Below, in pieces: positions 1 to 7,879 of a stretch of 64,000 bases of DNA (position 1 is its first letter; each line of letters opens with the position of its first letter). Position numbers and translations under genes: made by a program. The notes below the pieces were generated by a model. It was not told the DNA's origin. It saw only the letters and a list, made by a program, of their open reading frames with translations, and searched no databases. Source of the stretch: Planomonospora sp. ID82291 (GTDB lineage: Bacteria; Actinomycetota; Actinomycetes; Streptosporangiales; Streptosporangiaceae); assembly GCF_015711645.1 (NCBI RefSeq), contig NZ_JABTEX010000002.1, positions 1,054,001-1,118,000 on the forward strand. Direction: 5' to 3'.

Positions 1-328
1 CGATGACCGAGAGGCGGCAGGCCCGGAGCAGCTCGCGCGCGTCGATCTTGAACTCGGGGGTCGCGATCACCCCGTGGCAGGTGACGAGGAAGCCGCCCAG
101 CGGCCTGCCGACGCCGAAGGGGTGCCGCTCGTAGGGGAAGAAGCCCGCGATCGCGCCGCCGTCCTCGATGACGGCGACCCTGACGCGGTCGCGCAGCCGG
201 CCCATCGCCAGGGTGAAGTCCACGGACAGGAACGGATTGTCGAGCGCGGGGGAGGCCTTCTGGATCTCACGCCACCGGTTGATCTCCGGCTCGCCGAGCT
301 CCCCCGGACATACAACAGTGATCTTCAC
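1..328 (-). CDS. GNAT/CelD-like acyltransferase, N-terminal part (cut by window edge)
   Basis: This is a partial gene. About 109 N-terminal residues are present and the rest lies beyond the left edge. It begins with GTG at 328, inside a 4-base GTGA overlap with the preceding gene, so the two are probably translationally coupled. The readable protein starts VKITVVCPGELGEPEINRW and has a segment FLSVDFTLAMGRLRDRVRVA followed by a Gly-Phe-Phe-Pro stretch. This resembles the first half of the BcsL/CelD-type N-acyltransferase fold (double GNAT) often found in polysaccharide or antibiotic loci. The catalytic C-terminal half is not visible, so substrate and pathway cannot be named. The family call is from pattern memory; partner and role are inference. 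Confidence 0.6.
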   Translation of the reverse strand, partial: MKITVVCPGELGEPEINRWREIQKASPALDNPFLSVDFTLAMGRLRDRVRVAVIEDGGAIAGFFPYERHPFGVGRPLGGFLVTCHGVIATPEFKIDARELLRACRLSVI

Positions 329-696
329 CCTGACCTCGCCCCCTGTTCGGCCCGCAGGCCTCCGTCGCCCCGATACAGCGTGCGCAGCACCCACAAGAAC
401 GCTCCCACAACCGCGATCGTCGCCACTCCGGCACGTGGCGACCATGCGTCAAAAGAGAGCATGGCTATGGCAAGGAGCGTATTAATAGCGACACTTGCCG
501 CAATCCCAGTCGTTATCACCCTGAGGGGGTCACGATTGCGCAACACTCCAATTAACGCAACTCCGGGAGTCAACAGAAGAAACAGAAGAACTAGGACAGA
601 ACGGAAGAAACCATTGGTTCCGGTGAGCGCCAGGGCCGCTCCCGCCGCACATGCGAACGCGAGCGCCCCTCGGAGCGCTCTGCGGATGATCCGCAT
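325..696 (-). CDS. Small four-helix membrane protein of unknown function
   Basis: A protein of 123 residues with four hydrophobic segments at about residues 8-25, 31-50, 60-82 and 89-107, a positively charged N-terminus (MRIIRRALRG) and a charged tail. This suggests a polytopic inner-membrane protein with no recognised domain. ATG at 696 is preferred to the ATG at 753 because GGGAG lies just upstream and the N-terminus then begins at the usual Arg-rich cap. The gene overlaps the following acyltransferase by four bases, so they form one operon. The stretch 440-620 is clearly poorer in G+C than everything around it, with codons such as ATT, AAT and AGA. This suggests acquisition from another background or relaxed codon selection. 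Confidence 0.65.
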   Translation of the reverse strand: MRIIRRALRGALAFACAAGAALALTGTNGFFRSVLVLLFLLLTPGVALIGVLRNRDPLRVITTGIAASVAINTLLAIAMLSFDAWSPRAGVATIAVVGAFLWVLRTLYRGDGGLRAEQGARSG

Positions 697-848
697 CTCC
701 CGACTCCCGGACTGGTAGGGCGTGGCTGACCGCCACCCCATGTGACCAACCATCCCTCAGGACCGTCAATGCCGACGTTTGCCGTAGGCCCATGGTTTAC
801 CCAATTGCCAAGAGATGTCGCGAAGTCGTTCAGCCACCGGCCAGGAAA

Positions 849-2531
849 TCAGGCGTCCTCCTGCTCGGGGCCGGTGGAGGGCGTAGGAGCCGGTTCGGGG
901 GCCTCGGTGGGATCGGGGGCGGGCTCGGAGTCCTCGGGCGCGGGGCCGTCCCAGGAGACGGCGCAGACGGCGGCGCCCCCGGACGACCGGAACGCGACCC
1001 GTCCGGACCCGCTCTCCCCGGGGTCGGCGGCGGTCACCCAGATCACCGCCGAGGCGCCGGGCCGGAGCCGCCCGCCGCCGGGGTGCACGACCAGTCCCCC
1101 CGAGGTGGTCGCCGACCACTCGACCGCGGCGCCCCGCGCCGCCAGCCGGATCCGCCCCGCGCCCGCGCCGAGGTCCGACGGGCACGAGACGGTCAGCCGG
1201 GGGGACGGCCGGCCGGACGGCCGGGGAGCGGGCGGGCGGGTGGCACGCGGCCGGTCGGCCGCCGGGCGGGGTACGGCGGGGCGGGACGCGGCGGGGCGGC
1301 CGGTGCCGGGCGCGCCGTTCCGGGCGCTCTGCGTCGGATCGGACCCGGACTCCTCGGCCGGCGGTTCCTCCGTCCCGGACTCCTCGGCCGGCGGTTCCTC
1401 CGTCCCGGACTCCTCGGCCGGCGGTTCCTCCGTCCCGGGCTCGGGCTCCTCGGGCCCCGGCGCGGTGTCCGGCGCGGTGTCCGGCGCCGTCGGGGCGACG
1501 GCCACCGCGGGTTCCGGGGCCGGTGCGGCCTCCGCCCGGCCCGCCGGGCCGCGGACGAGGTCCTGACCGGTGAGCGCGATCACGCCCGCGGTCGCGGCCA
1601 GCACGCACAGGGCCGCCGCGACCGCCGGGGCCGACCGCCCGGCCCGCTTCCGGCGGCGTGCGGCGCGCGGTACGGCGCGCCGCTCCCCGGCGACCGGGAA
1701 GCCGGTCCGGTCGAAGCGGTCTCCGGCGGCGACGACGGCGGAGCGGGCTTCGCTCAGTCCGGGGTCCGCACAGGTGCCGATCGTCCGGCGGCGCAGGGAG
1801 AGCGGCGGGAGGGCGGCCGGGAGCAGGTCCAGCAGCCGTCCGGCCGGGACGTGCCGGTCGCGCAGTCCGGCGCAGACCTCGCAGCGGGCGATGTGGGCCG
1901 AGAGCCGCCGGCGCAGCGCCGGGGTGAGCGGCCCCTCCCACGAGTCGACCATGGCCGACAGGTCCGGGCAGTGCGCCCGGCCGATCCGGGCCAGCACGAC
2001 CGCGGCGGCGGCGTTCTCCAGGTGGTCGCGGGCCCGGCCGAGGCGGGCCGCGGCCTGCCGGGAGGTCAGGCCGAGCACCGCGCCGACCTCGCCGGCGCTC
2101 AGGCCGTGCCGGAGGGAGAGCTCCAGCGCCTCCCGCTCCTGCCCGCCCAGTTCCCCCAGCGTCTCCCGGACCAGCCCGGCCAGTTCGCGCTCTCCGGGGT
2201 CGTCGGGTTCGTCGACGGCCGGCGCGGGACCCGCGCCCCGCGCACTCCGGGATCCGGCGGCGCACCGGGACCGGACGAGCGCGTACAGCCAGGGGCGCAG
2301 CCGCCCGGCGTCCCGCAGCCGGTCCGCGCACCCGTGCGCGACGACCAGGGCGTCGTGTACGGCGTCGGCCGCGTCGTCGAGGTCGGCCAGCAGCGAGAAG
2401 GCGTAGTCGTTGAGCCGCTCGGCGTAGGCGTCGAACAGGCGTGCGGGCGCCTGGGCGTCGGCGCGCCGGAGCGCCTCCGCGAGTCGTTGGTCGTCGGTCC
2501 GGCCGACGGTAGGCCATCCGGGCACGGACAT
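849..2531 (-). CDS. ECF sigma factor fused to zinc-finger anti-sigma motif, membrane helix and Pro/Glu-rich extracytoplasmic tail
   Basis: A protein of 560 residues. Residues 15-90 match sigma region 2 (RLFDAYAERLNDYAFSLLAD) and 125-185 match region 4. An H-x3-C-x2-C motif (H213, C217, C220) like that of zinc-binding anti-sigma (ZAS) domains follows. A Lys/Arg-rich patch precedes one membrane helix at about 301-320. The outside part has three exact TEEPPAEESG decapeptides (366-395), a Pro/Arg-rich stretch and a terminal Ig-like beta domain with two Cys. The start is ATG 2531, because GGGAGG lies 3-8 nt upstream; an in-frame upstream ATG lacks this. Fusion suggests a membrane-held sigma factor that senses the envelope without a separate anti-sigma gene, as in ECF groups with large C-terminal extensions (ECF52-like by memory). 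Target genes are unknown. Confidence 0.85.
   Translation of the reverse strand: MSVPGWPTVGRTDDQRLAEALRRADAQAPARLFDAYAERLNDYAFSLLADLDDAADAVHDALVVAHGCADRLRDAGRLRPWLYALVRSRCAAGSRSARGAGPAPAVDEPDDPGERELAGLVRETLGELGGQEREALELSLRHGLSAGEVGAVLGLTSRQAAARLGRARDHLENAAAAVVLARIGRAHCPDLSAMVDSWEGPLTPALRRRLSAHIARCEVCAGLRDRHVPAGRLLDLLPAALPPLSLRRRTIGTCADPGLSEARSAVVAAGDRFDRTGFPVAGERRAVPRAARRRKRAGRSAPAVAAALCVLAATAGVIALTGQDLVRGPAGRAEAAPAPEPAVAVAPTAPDTAPDTAPGPEEPEPGTEEPPAEESGTEEPPAEESGTEEPPAEESGSDPTQSARNGAPGTGRPAASRPAVPRPAADRPRATRPPAPRPSGRPSPRLTVSCPSDLGAGAGRIRLAARGAAVEWSATTSGGLVVHPGGGRLRPGASAVIWVTAADPGESGSGRVAFRSSGGAAVCAVSWDGPAPEDSEPAPDPTEAPEPAPTPSTGPEQEDA
1349..1441. repeat. 30-bp tandem repeat, three copies, inside the ECF sigma gene
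   Basis: Three near-identical 30-bp units encode the decapeptide TEEPPAEESG in the extracytoplasmic stalk. The unit is a multiple of three, so copy number can change without a frameshift. Confidence 0.9.
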
Positions 2532-2661
2532 TTCCTCCCCGACGCAGACAGGCTCGTTCACGGGACACGCCCGAGACCCCACGCGAGTGGGACGCCGACT
2601 GTTCGAGAGGGGTTGTCCTGGTATGCCGACCCGGCATGACCTGGGAGAACCGGGAAGAACG

Positions 2662-2694
2662 GGACGGCCGGTGCCCGTGGGACACCGGCCGTCC
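2662..2694 (-). terminator. Hairpin terminator after the VWA gene
   Basis: A perfect 12-bp stem (GGACGGCCGGTG and its complement) with a 9-nt loop lies 15 bp beyond the stop of the VWA gene and before the sigma-factor gene. There is no T-run, as is usual for actinomycete terminators. Confidence 0.65.
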
Positions 2695-2708
2695 GGAGAG
2701 GAGGAGGA

Positions 2709-4484
2709 TCAGCAGTGGGGCGAGCAGAGGCGGCGCTTCATGCCCTCCAGGAAGACCTTGCGGATCTCCAGGATGTCCTTGACGATGTAGGCGTCGCCGT
2801 TGGTCGCCTTGGCGATGGCGTCCATCTGCCGCTTGCCCTTGGGGGCGTCGGGGCCGAAGGCGATGATGAGGATGCTGACCGGCTTCTCCGGGTCGAACTC
2901 CTCCTGGAGGAGCTTCAGGAGCTCCTGGTTGCTCATTCCGCCGTCGGGGTCGTCGTTCCCGGCGCCGTCCGTCATGATGAGGATCGTGTTGATCTTGTCG
3001 CTCTTGTAGCCGTCCTTCATCATCCGGTAGGCGGCGGCGAGGGTGTCGTTGAGCCCGGTGTCCCCGGTGGCCTTGGCCCGGACCCCGGCCAGCTTCTGGT
3101 TGATCAGGTTCCGGCGCAGCACGCCGTCCACGGTCTCGGTCAGCGGGCCGACCGGGACCGACTCCCGGTAGTCGACCCCCTGGCCGTCGAGGTGGGTGGA
3201 GAACTCCCACAGGCCCATCTCGCTGCTGTTCGGGAACGGCTTCATGCCCTCGATGGCGATCCTGCTGATCGCCTGCATCCGGGTGAGCCCGGTGCCGGGG
3301 ATCGGCAGCGCCATGGTGCCGGAGACGTCCAGGAGGGTGACCAGCCGGGTGCCGAGGTTGATCCGCGACCACGACTGGGACATGCTCGCCACGGTCTTGG
3401 GGTCGGGGGTCGGCAGTGCCTGCGGCGCCTCGGCCTGGAAGCCGTCCGCGTCGGAGATGGCCTTGCCGCCCTCGCCTTCCGGGGTGCGGAAGCCCTGGTC
3501 CTGGAGGGTCTTCTGGGCGGCGGGGGTGCCGAGCTCCTTGACGAACGCCTCGGCCGCCTTGCGGACGTCGGCGTCCCCGGTGGTGACCACCGCCGGGTAG
3601 TCGAGGTTGAAGGTGCCCTCCGCCGGATAGAGGGGGACGGCCGGGACCTCGGGCTTCTTGGTGGTGTTGAAGGCCCAGACGCCCTGCTCGGAGGAGACGC
3701 CCAGCGGGACGCGGCGGCCCTTGACGCCCAGGCTGGACAGGAGCGCGTTCTGGTCCTTGACGGTCGAGGTGGACAGCGTCTTCATCGCCCCGACCAGCTG
3801 CTCGTCGCCGGTGCCCGAGGCCGTCGCCACCCCGGCGGCGGCCAGCAGCGCGCCGAGCCCGGCGGAGTTGAGCGCGGGGTCCAGGGCGAGCACGCGGACC
3901 TTGCGGCCGGGGCCGTCCACGTTGGCCGCGTTCGTGGCGTTGATCATCCCGGCCCAGCTGGCGTCGCCGAAGCTCTTCTTCAGGTTCGGCACCACCGACC
4001 CGGAGGCCACCATGACGACGGGGGACTGGGCGATGGACACGGCGGGCTCGGGGACGGCCGGGTTCTTCGCCCGCACACCGGTCACCCAGAGGCTGGAGTC
4101 GGGGATCCACAGGTCCATCGCACCGACCTTGCCGCCGCTCCCGCTCAGTCCGGAGGCCACGGTCGCCGAGGCGGCCTTGGCCACCGTGACGGAGGCGCAC
4201 CCGCCGCCGTCCCCCCGGTCCGCCTTGTTGAAGCGCTCCGCGATCTGGGAGACCGCGGGGTGGATGTCGGGCGAGGCGGTGACCCGCAGGCCGGTCCCCT
4301 CCTCCGCGCATCCCCTGTCGCGGTTGATGATCACGAAGGCGGCGACCCCGAGCAGCACGGCGAGGGCCACCGATCCCGCGAGCGGGACCAGGACCTTTCC
4401 CCGCCCGCCCCGCCGTCGCCGGGACGGCTCGCGGGGGGAGGTGTAGCCGTCGTCGAGTTCATCCGTCCGGTGGCGTCCGCCCAC
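2709..4484 (-). CDS. Membrane-anchored solute-binding/VWA domain protein
   Basis: A protein of 591 residues. A basic cytoplasmic N-terminus (RRRRGGRGK) precedes one membrane helix at about 30-52. Residues 65-345 form a periplasmic-binding-protein-like domain (SBP_bac_11 type, starting at LRVTASPDIHPAV). Residues 380-585 form a von Willebrand factor A domain with MIDAS residues D386, S388, T390 (DVSGT), a Thr near 476 and D506 (IMTDG). The GTG start at 4484 is preceded by AGAGGACATC. Proteins with this pairing are common in actinomycetes and are thought to bind a ligand or partner protein outside the cell. The ligand is unknown. It lies just upstream of the membrane-tethered sigma factor on the same strand, but a hairpin separates them, so a functional link is only a suggestion. 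Confidence 0.88.
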   Translation of the reverse strand: MGGRHRTDELDDGYTSPREPSRRRRGGRGKVLVPLAGSVALAVLLGVAAFVIINRDRGCAEEGTGLRVTASPDIHPAVSQIAERFNKADRGDGGGCASVTVAKAASATVASGLSGSGGKVGAMDLWIPDSSLWVTGVRAKNPAVPEPAVSIAQSPVVMVASGSVVPNLKKSFGDASWAGMINATNAANVDGPGRKVRVLALDPALNSAGLGALLAAAGVATASGTGDEQLVGAMKTLSTSTVKDQNALLSSLGVKGRRVPLGVSSEQGVWAFNTTKKPEVPAVPLYPAEGTFNLDYPAVVTTGDADVRKAAEAFVKELGTPAAQKTLQDQGFRTPEGEGGKAISDADGFQAEAPQALPTPDPKTVASMSQSWSRINLGTRLVTLLDVSGTMALPIPGTGLTRMQAISRIAIEGMKPFPNSSEMGLWEFSTHLDGQGVDYRESVPVGPLTETVDGVLRRNLINQKLAGVRAKATGDTGLNDTLAAAYRMMKDGYKSDKINTILIMTDGAGNDDPDGGMSNQELLKLLQEEFDPEKPVSILIIAFGPDAPKGKRQMDAIAKATNGDAYIVKDILEIRKVFLEGMKRRLCSPHC

Positions 4485-4825
4485 GATGTCCTCTTCGGTG
4501 TCGATGTCCTGAAGCCAGCGGTCACCTTATCGGGAGGTAAACCGCAATATTCACGGAACTGTACTGGGAACACTTACTACGGCAAAACGCCCATTTTGGT
4601 GGGGTTATCACCGTGTGTTCCCTGGTGGAAGCCCTCGGTGGCGACGGTCGCGCGGTGTCCGGCCGCGGGCACGGACCGTCGCCGCCCGGCGCCGGGCGAG
4701 GCGGAGACCCCAGGGCCCGGCGGTGGGGCGTATGCGGGTCGGGCCGCAGGTCGGCGGTGGGGCGTATGCGGGGCGGTGGCGGGGCGTATGCGGGTCGGGT
4801 GGCGGGGCGGTGGCGGCGGGGCGGG
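4485..4825. other. Intergenic region with VWA gene promoter and a GC-rich short repeat
   Basis: No gene was seen in these 341 bp. The part next to 4485 (about 4520-4615) is relatively A/T-rich and probably holds the VWA gene promoter. The part from 4725 to 4800 has three copies of GGGGCGTATGCGGG at 4725, 4759 and 4781, spaced 34 and 22 bp. These are an irregular tandem repeat downstream of the cation transporter gene. Confidence 0.6.
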
Positions 4826-5482
4826 TCAGTGGCAGCAGGAGGAGTGCCCGCGCCAGGTCCGCAGGCCCTCCCGCACCGCCACCGCGGCCAGGCCCACGGC
4901 CATCAGCGGGTCCGCCCACCACCAGCCGGCGCCGTTCAGCACGAGCCCGGCCAGCACGCCCGCGGCGAGCAGCCCGCACATCAGGTTCTGGGTGCCCTCG
5001 CCCGCCGTGGCCGCCGAGTGCAGCCGCGCGCCGAGCCGTCGTTTCGCCAGCCCCAGCAGCGGCATGCTCACCAGGCTGACCGCCGTCACCGCGATCCCGA
5101 GCGGGCTGGGCTCCGCCCGGTGCCCCGCGTCCAGGTCGTGCGCCACGTGTACCAGGAGGTAGGGGGCCAGCAGCCAGAAGCTGACCGCCACCGCCCTGCG
5201 CGCCCGGTCCTCGGCGTCCGCCGAGTGCGTCCGGGGCCCGGTGAACCGCCAGACCACGATGAGGCTGGCGAGCGCCTCCACCAGGGACCAGACCCCCCAG
5301 CCGATCAGCGCGACCGAGTGGGCCCGCAGCCCTGCGGCGATGCCGAGCGCGCTTTCTGCGCCCAGCCAGGCGAGAGTGGCCAGGGAGAGCGTGCGCGCCC
5401 GGCCGGCGTCGCGCAGCCAGTCGCGGTCGTGCGCCGGCCGTACCGGACCCGCCGCGGTCCGTTCCGCGCTCTGCTCGGCCAC
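4826..5482 (-). CDS. Cation-efflux-like transporter with Cys/His tail
   Basis: A protein of 218 residues with about five to six membrane segments, resembling the transmembrane part of cation diffusion facilitators. An HSVALIGWGVWSLVEAL segment corresponds to the family helix that normally carries an Asp for metal binding. Here Gly/Trp occupy that place, so classic CDF chemistry is uncertain. The protein ends GHSSCCH, a possible soft-metal ligand tail. GTG 5482 is chosen because AGGGGG lies 5 nt upstream and because homologues begin near this point; the longer upstream frame is Arg-rich and non-hydrophobic. It stands alone on the minus strand, divergent from the RNA methyltransferase. Substrate is unknown. 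Confidence 0.7.
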   Translation of the reverse strand: MAEQSAERTAAGPVRPAHDRDWLRDAGRARTLSLATLAWLGAESALGIAAGLRAHSVALIGWGVWSLVEALASLIVVWRFTGPRTHSADAEDRARRAVAVSFWLLAPYLLVHVAHDLDAGHRAEPSPLGIAVTAVSLVSMPLLGLAKRRLGARLHSAATAGEGTQNLMCGLLAAGVLAGLVLNGAGWWWADPLMAVGLAAVAVREGLRTWRGHSSCCH

Positions 5483-5636
5483 GGGGTCCCCCTGGTCTCC
5501 TCGGTCACGGACGGTCCGTTGGTCACGGAATGTTACATCAAGGCGACTATCGGTTGCGGTTCTGCGGTGCGGGGCGCGGTCCGCAGGATCCCGGCCGCCG
5601 GCGGGTCCTCCTGACAGACGCGACCGCGGTCCGTGG

Positions 5637-5642
5637 CAGGAT
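5637..5642 (+). promoter_or_regulatory. Probable -10 element of a leaderless promoter (CAGGAT)
   Basis: CAGGAT ends 6 nt before the GTG start of the RNA methyltransferase gene. This is the spacing expected when transcription starts at the start codon. Confidence 0.4.
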
Positions 5643-5648
5643 TCGAAG

Positions 5649-6569
5649 GTGCACCGTGCCCCGGATCCCCGCCTGGCCGACTTCGCCGACCTGCGCGACG
5701 TCGAGCTCCGCAAGAGCCTGGAGGCCGAGCACGGCCTGTTCATCGCCGAGGGGGAGAAGGTCATCCGCCGCGCCGTGGCCGCCGGCTATCCGGTGCGCTC
5801 GGTCCTGCTGACCCGCCGCTGGGTCGACTCCCTCGCCGACGTCCTGGCCGGCCTCGGCGACCGGGTCCACGTGGTGGACGACGACGTGATGGAGGAGATC
5901 ACGGGCTTTCCCGTGCACCGGGGCGCGCTCGCCTCGATGGAGCGGCGGGTCCTGCCCTCCGTGACGGAGATCCTCGCCGGGCCGCCCCGCGGAGGCGGCC
6001 GGATCGCGGAGGCGGGGACGGTCCGCGCGCAGGCCCCGGCGAGGCAGGGCCGCGAGGGCGGGAGGCGCACGGCGGCGGAGCGGAGCGCCCCCGGCCGGGT
6101 CCTGGTCCTGGAGGACCTCGTGGACCACGGCAACGTCGGCGCCATCTTCCGGTGCGCCGCGGCCCTGGGCGTCGAGGCGGTGGTGCTCTCGCCGCGCTGC
6201 GCGGACCCGCTCTACCGCAGGTCGGTGAAGGTCTCGATGGGCGCGGTCTTCGCGATCCCGTACGCGCGGATGACCGACTGGTACGACGGCCTGGCGGAGC
6301 TGCGCGCGGCGGGCTTCCTGACCCTGGCGCTCACCCCGGACCAGGCCGCCGCGCCCCTGGACGAGGTGGAGATGCCGGAGCGGGTGGCGCTGCTGCTGGG
6401 ATCGGAGGGCGACGGGCTCTCCTCCCGGTGGCTGCGCGAGGCCGACCTGCCGGTCTGCATCCCGATGAGCCCGGCCGCGATGGGGCTGGGCGTCGACTCC
6501 CTCAACGTGGTGGCCGCCGCGGCCATCGCCTGCCACGGCCTGATGCGCCGGGACCGCCCGGCCGGTTAG
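5649..6569 (+). CDS. SpoU/TrmH-family RNA 2'-O-methyltransferase
   Basis: A protein of 306 residues. The N-terminal substrate-binding part (LRKSLEAEHGLFIAEGEKVI) is the typical SpoU_sub_bind fold. The C-terminal SPOUT knot carries the motif LVLEDLVDHGNVGAIFRCA, then LLLGSEGDGLSS and a final IPMSPAAMGLGVDSLNVVAA, the three SpoU motifs that bind S-adenosylmethionine. It would methylate a ribose in tRNA or rRNA; which one cannot be told. GTG 5649 begins the recognisable domain. About 40 Gly/Arg/Ala-rich residues between the two domains look like a linker expansion. The 3' end merges into a 13-bp tandem array that includes its stop codon. Confidence 0.88.
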   Translation: MHRAPDPRLADFADLRDVELRKSLEAEHGLFIAEGEKVIRRAVAAGYPVRSVLLTRRWVDSLADVLAGLGDRVHVVDDDVMEEITGFPVHRGALASMERRVLPSVTEILAGPPRGGGRIAEAGTVRAQAPARQGREGGRRTAAERSAPGRVLVLEDLVDHGNVGAIFRCAAALGVEAVVLSPRCADPLYRRSVKVSMGAVFAIPYARMTDWYDGLAELRAAGFLTLALTPDQAAAPLDEVEMPERVALLLGSEGDGLSSRWLREADLPVCIPMSPAAMGLGVDSLNVVAAAAIACHGLMRRDRPAG

Positions 6570-6606
6570 CCCGGCCGGTTGGCCCGCCCGGTTGGCCCGC
6601 CCGGTC
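6557..6606. repeat. 13-bp tandem array spanning the methyltransferase stop codon
   Basis: Nearly four copies of a 13-bp unit (CCCGGCCGGTTGG and close variants). The first unit contains the last codons and TAG stop of the methyltransferase gene, and the rest lie in the intergenic space. Confidence 0.85.
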
Positions 6607-6695
6607 CCGGCGTGCGGACGGCGTGCGGACGGCGTGCGGCGGGAGCGGCGGCTCGGCGCGCGGCTGCACCCGGCGGCCGGGACGGGCGGTGCCGG

Positions 6696-6823
6696 GACGG
6701 CGTCGGGGGAGGACGGCCTCGGGGGAGGACGGCGTCGGAGGAGGACGGCCTCGGGGGAGGACGGCGTCGGAGGAGGACGGCCTCGGGGGAGGACGGCGTC
6801 GGGGGAGGACGGCGTCAAAAGAC
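6696..6823. repeat. 16-bp tandem array ending on the carboxypeptidase stop codon
   Basis: Eight copies of a 16-bp unit alternating GACGGCGTCGGGGGAG and GACGGCCTCGGGGGAG, with single-base variants. The eighth copy contains the stop codon (6815-6817) of the minus-strand carboxypeptidase gene. Confidence 0.9.
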
Positions 6824-7879
6824 GGTGGAGCCGAGGTCCGGCAGTTCCGGGAGGCCGGGCGGCGGACCCGGTTGCGCCGGAACCCCGCCGCCCGGCGGCG
6901 GACCGTCCGGGCTGCGGGCCTCCTCGATGAGCCCTCCGGCCCAGTCGAGCAGCCGCCCGGCGGTCTGGAAACGCCGCTTGGAGCGGGTCTCGCCGAGGAG
7001 CACGCCGACCAGCCGGTGGCCGCCGCGGTCGGCGGCGAAGGCCAGGCAGTAGCCGGCGGCGCCGGTGTAGCCGGTCTTGACGCCCAGGACGCCGGGCGCG
7101 CCCAGCAGTTCGTTGGTGTTGGTCCAGACGTGCCGGCGGTGCGCGGCGGTCCTGCGCACGACGTACCTCTCGGTGGAGGCGATGGCCGACAGCACCGGGT
7201 GGCGGAGCGCGAGGTCGGCCAGCCTCGCCTGGTCGGCCGCGGTGGAGTGGCCGCCGCGCGGCCGGGGCAGCCCGTCGGCGTTGGTGTAGACGGTGTCGGC
7301 CAGGCCCAGGGAGCGGGCCGTGGCGTTCATCTTGGCCGTGAACCGCTTCTGGCCCGGACCGTAGACGCGGGCCAGCGCGTGGGTGGCGTCCGCCCCGGAG
7401 GGGAGCATCGCGCCGTGCAGCAGGTCCTTGACGGTCAGCCGCTCCCCGGCGCGCAGCGAGGCGTCGGTGGCGTCGTTGCGCCGGGCGTGCGTCACGTCCG
7501 CGGCCCTGACCGTCACGAGATCGGTCAGCCGGGCCTCGCGGAGCACGACGTAGGCCGTCATGACCTTGGCCAGGCTGGCCACCGGCATCCGCCGGGTCGC
7601 CTGCTTGCCGATGTGGACGGTTCCGGTGGTGGTGTCGACCAGGTAGGCGGCGCGGGCGGAGACGGCGGGGGCCGCGGGAACGGCCGGTCCGGCCGGACCC
7701 GCCAGGGCTGCGAGGTCCGCCGGGGCTGCGAGGTCCGCCGGGGTCGCCGGGCCCGTCAGGGTCACCGGGCCGGCGAAGGCGGGCGGGCCGGTCACCCCGG
7801 TCAGGACGGTCAGGGCGGCCACCCCGGTCAGGGCGGCGCAGGCGGTCAGGCGGATTCCTCCGTCAGGCATGCGAGTCAT
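6815..7879 (-). CDS. D-alanyl-D-alanine carboxypeptidase (peptidase S11), secreted
   Basis: A protein of 354 residues. The N-terminal hydrophobic stretch (LTACAALTGVAALTVLTG) is a signal peptide. A low-complexity Ala/Pro/Asp linker with a small internal repeat follows. The penicillin-binding core has SLAK (SxxK nucleophile motif) and VKTGYTG (KTG motif). The second motif reads SGADA, so Asn of the canonical SxN is Ala here. Other actinobacterial enzymes also vary at this place, so activity is not excluded. It would trim the terminal D-Ala of peptidoglycan stem peptides outside the membrane. The start overlaps the end of the DedA-like gene by 17 bp (an alternative ATG at 7870 overlaps by 8), so the two are co-transcribed, perhaps from the promoter carrying the iron box. 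Confidence 0.88.
   Translation of the reverse strand: MTRMPDGGIRLTACAALTGVAALTVLTGVTGPPAFAGPVTLTGPATPADLAAPADLAALAGPAGPAVPAAPAVSARAAYLVDTTTGTVHIGKQATRRMPVASLAKVMTAYVVLREARLTDLVTVRAADVTHARRNDATDASLRAGERLTVKDLLHGAMLPSGADATHALARVYGPGQKRFTAKMNATARSLGLADTVYTNADGLPRPRGGHSTAADQARLADLALRHPVLSAIASTERYVVRRTAAHRRHVWTNTNELLGAPGVLGVKTGYTGAAGYCLAFAADRGGHRLVGVLLGETRSKRRFQTAGRLLDWAGGLIEEARSPDGPPPGGGVPAQPGPPPGLPELPDLGSTVF

Noticed and set aside
766-4311. Open frame of 1181 codons on the minus strand across sigma and VWA genes
   Set aside because: Arg/Pro/Gly-rich shadow in a high-GC genome; real genes with domains occupy other frames.
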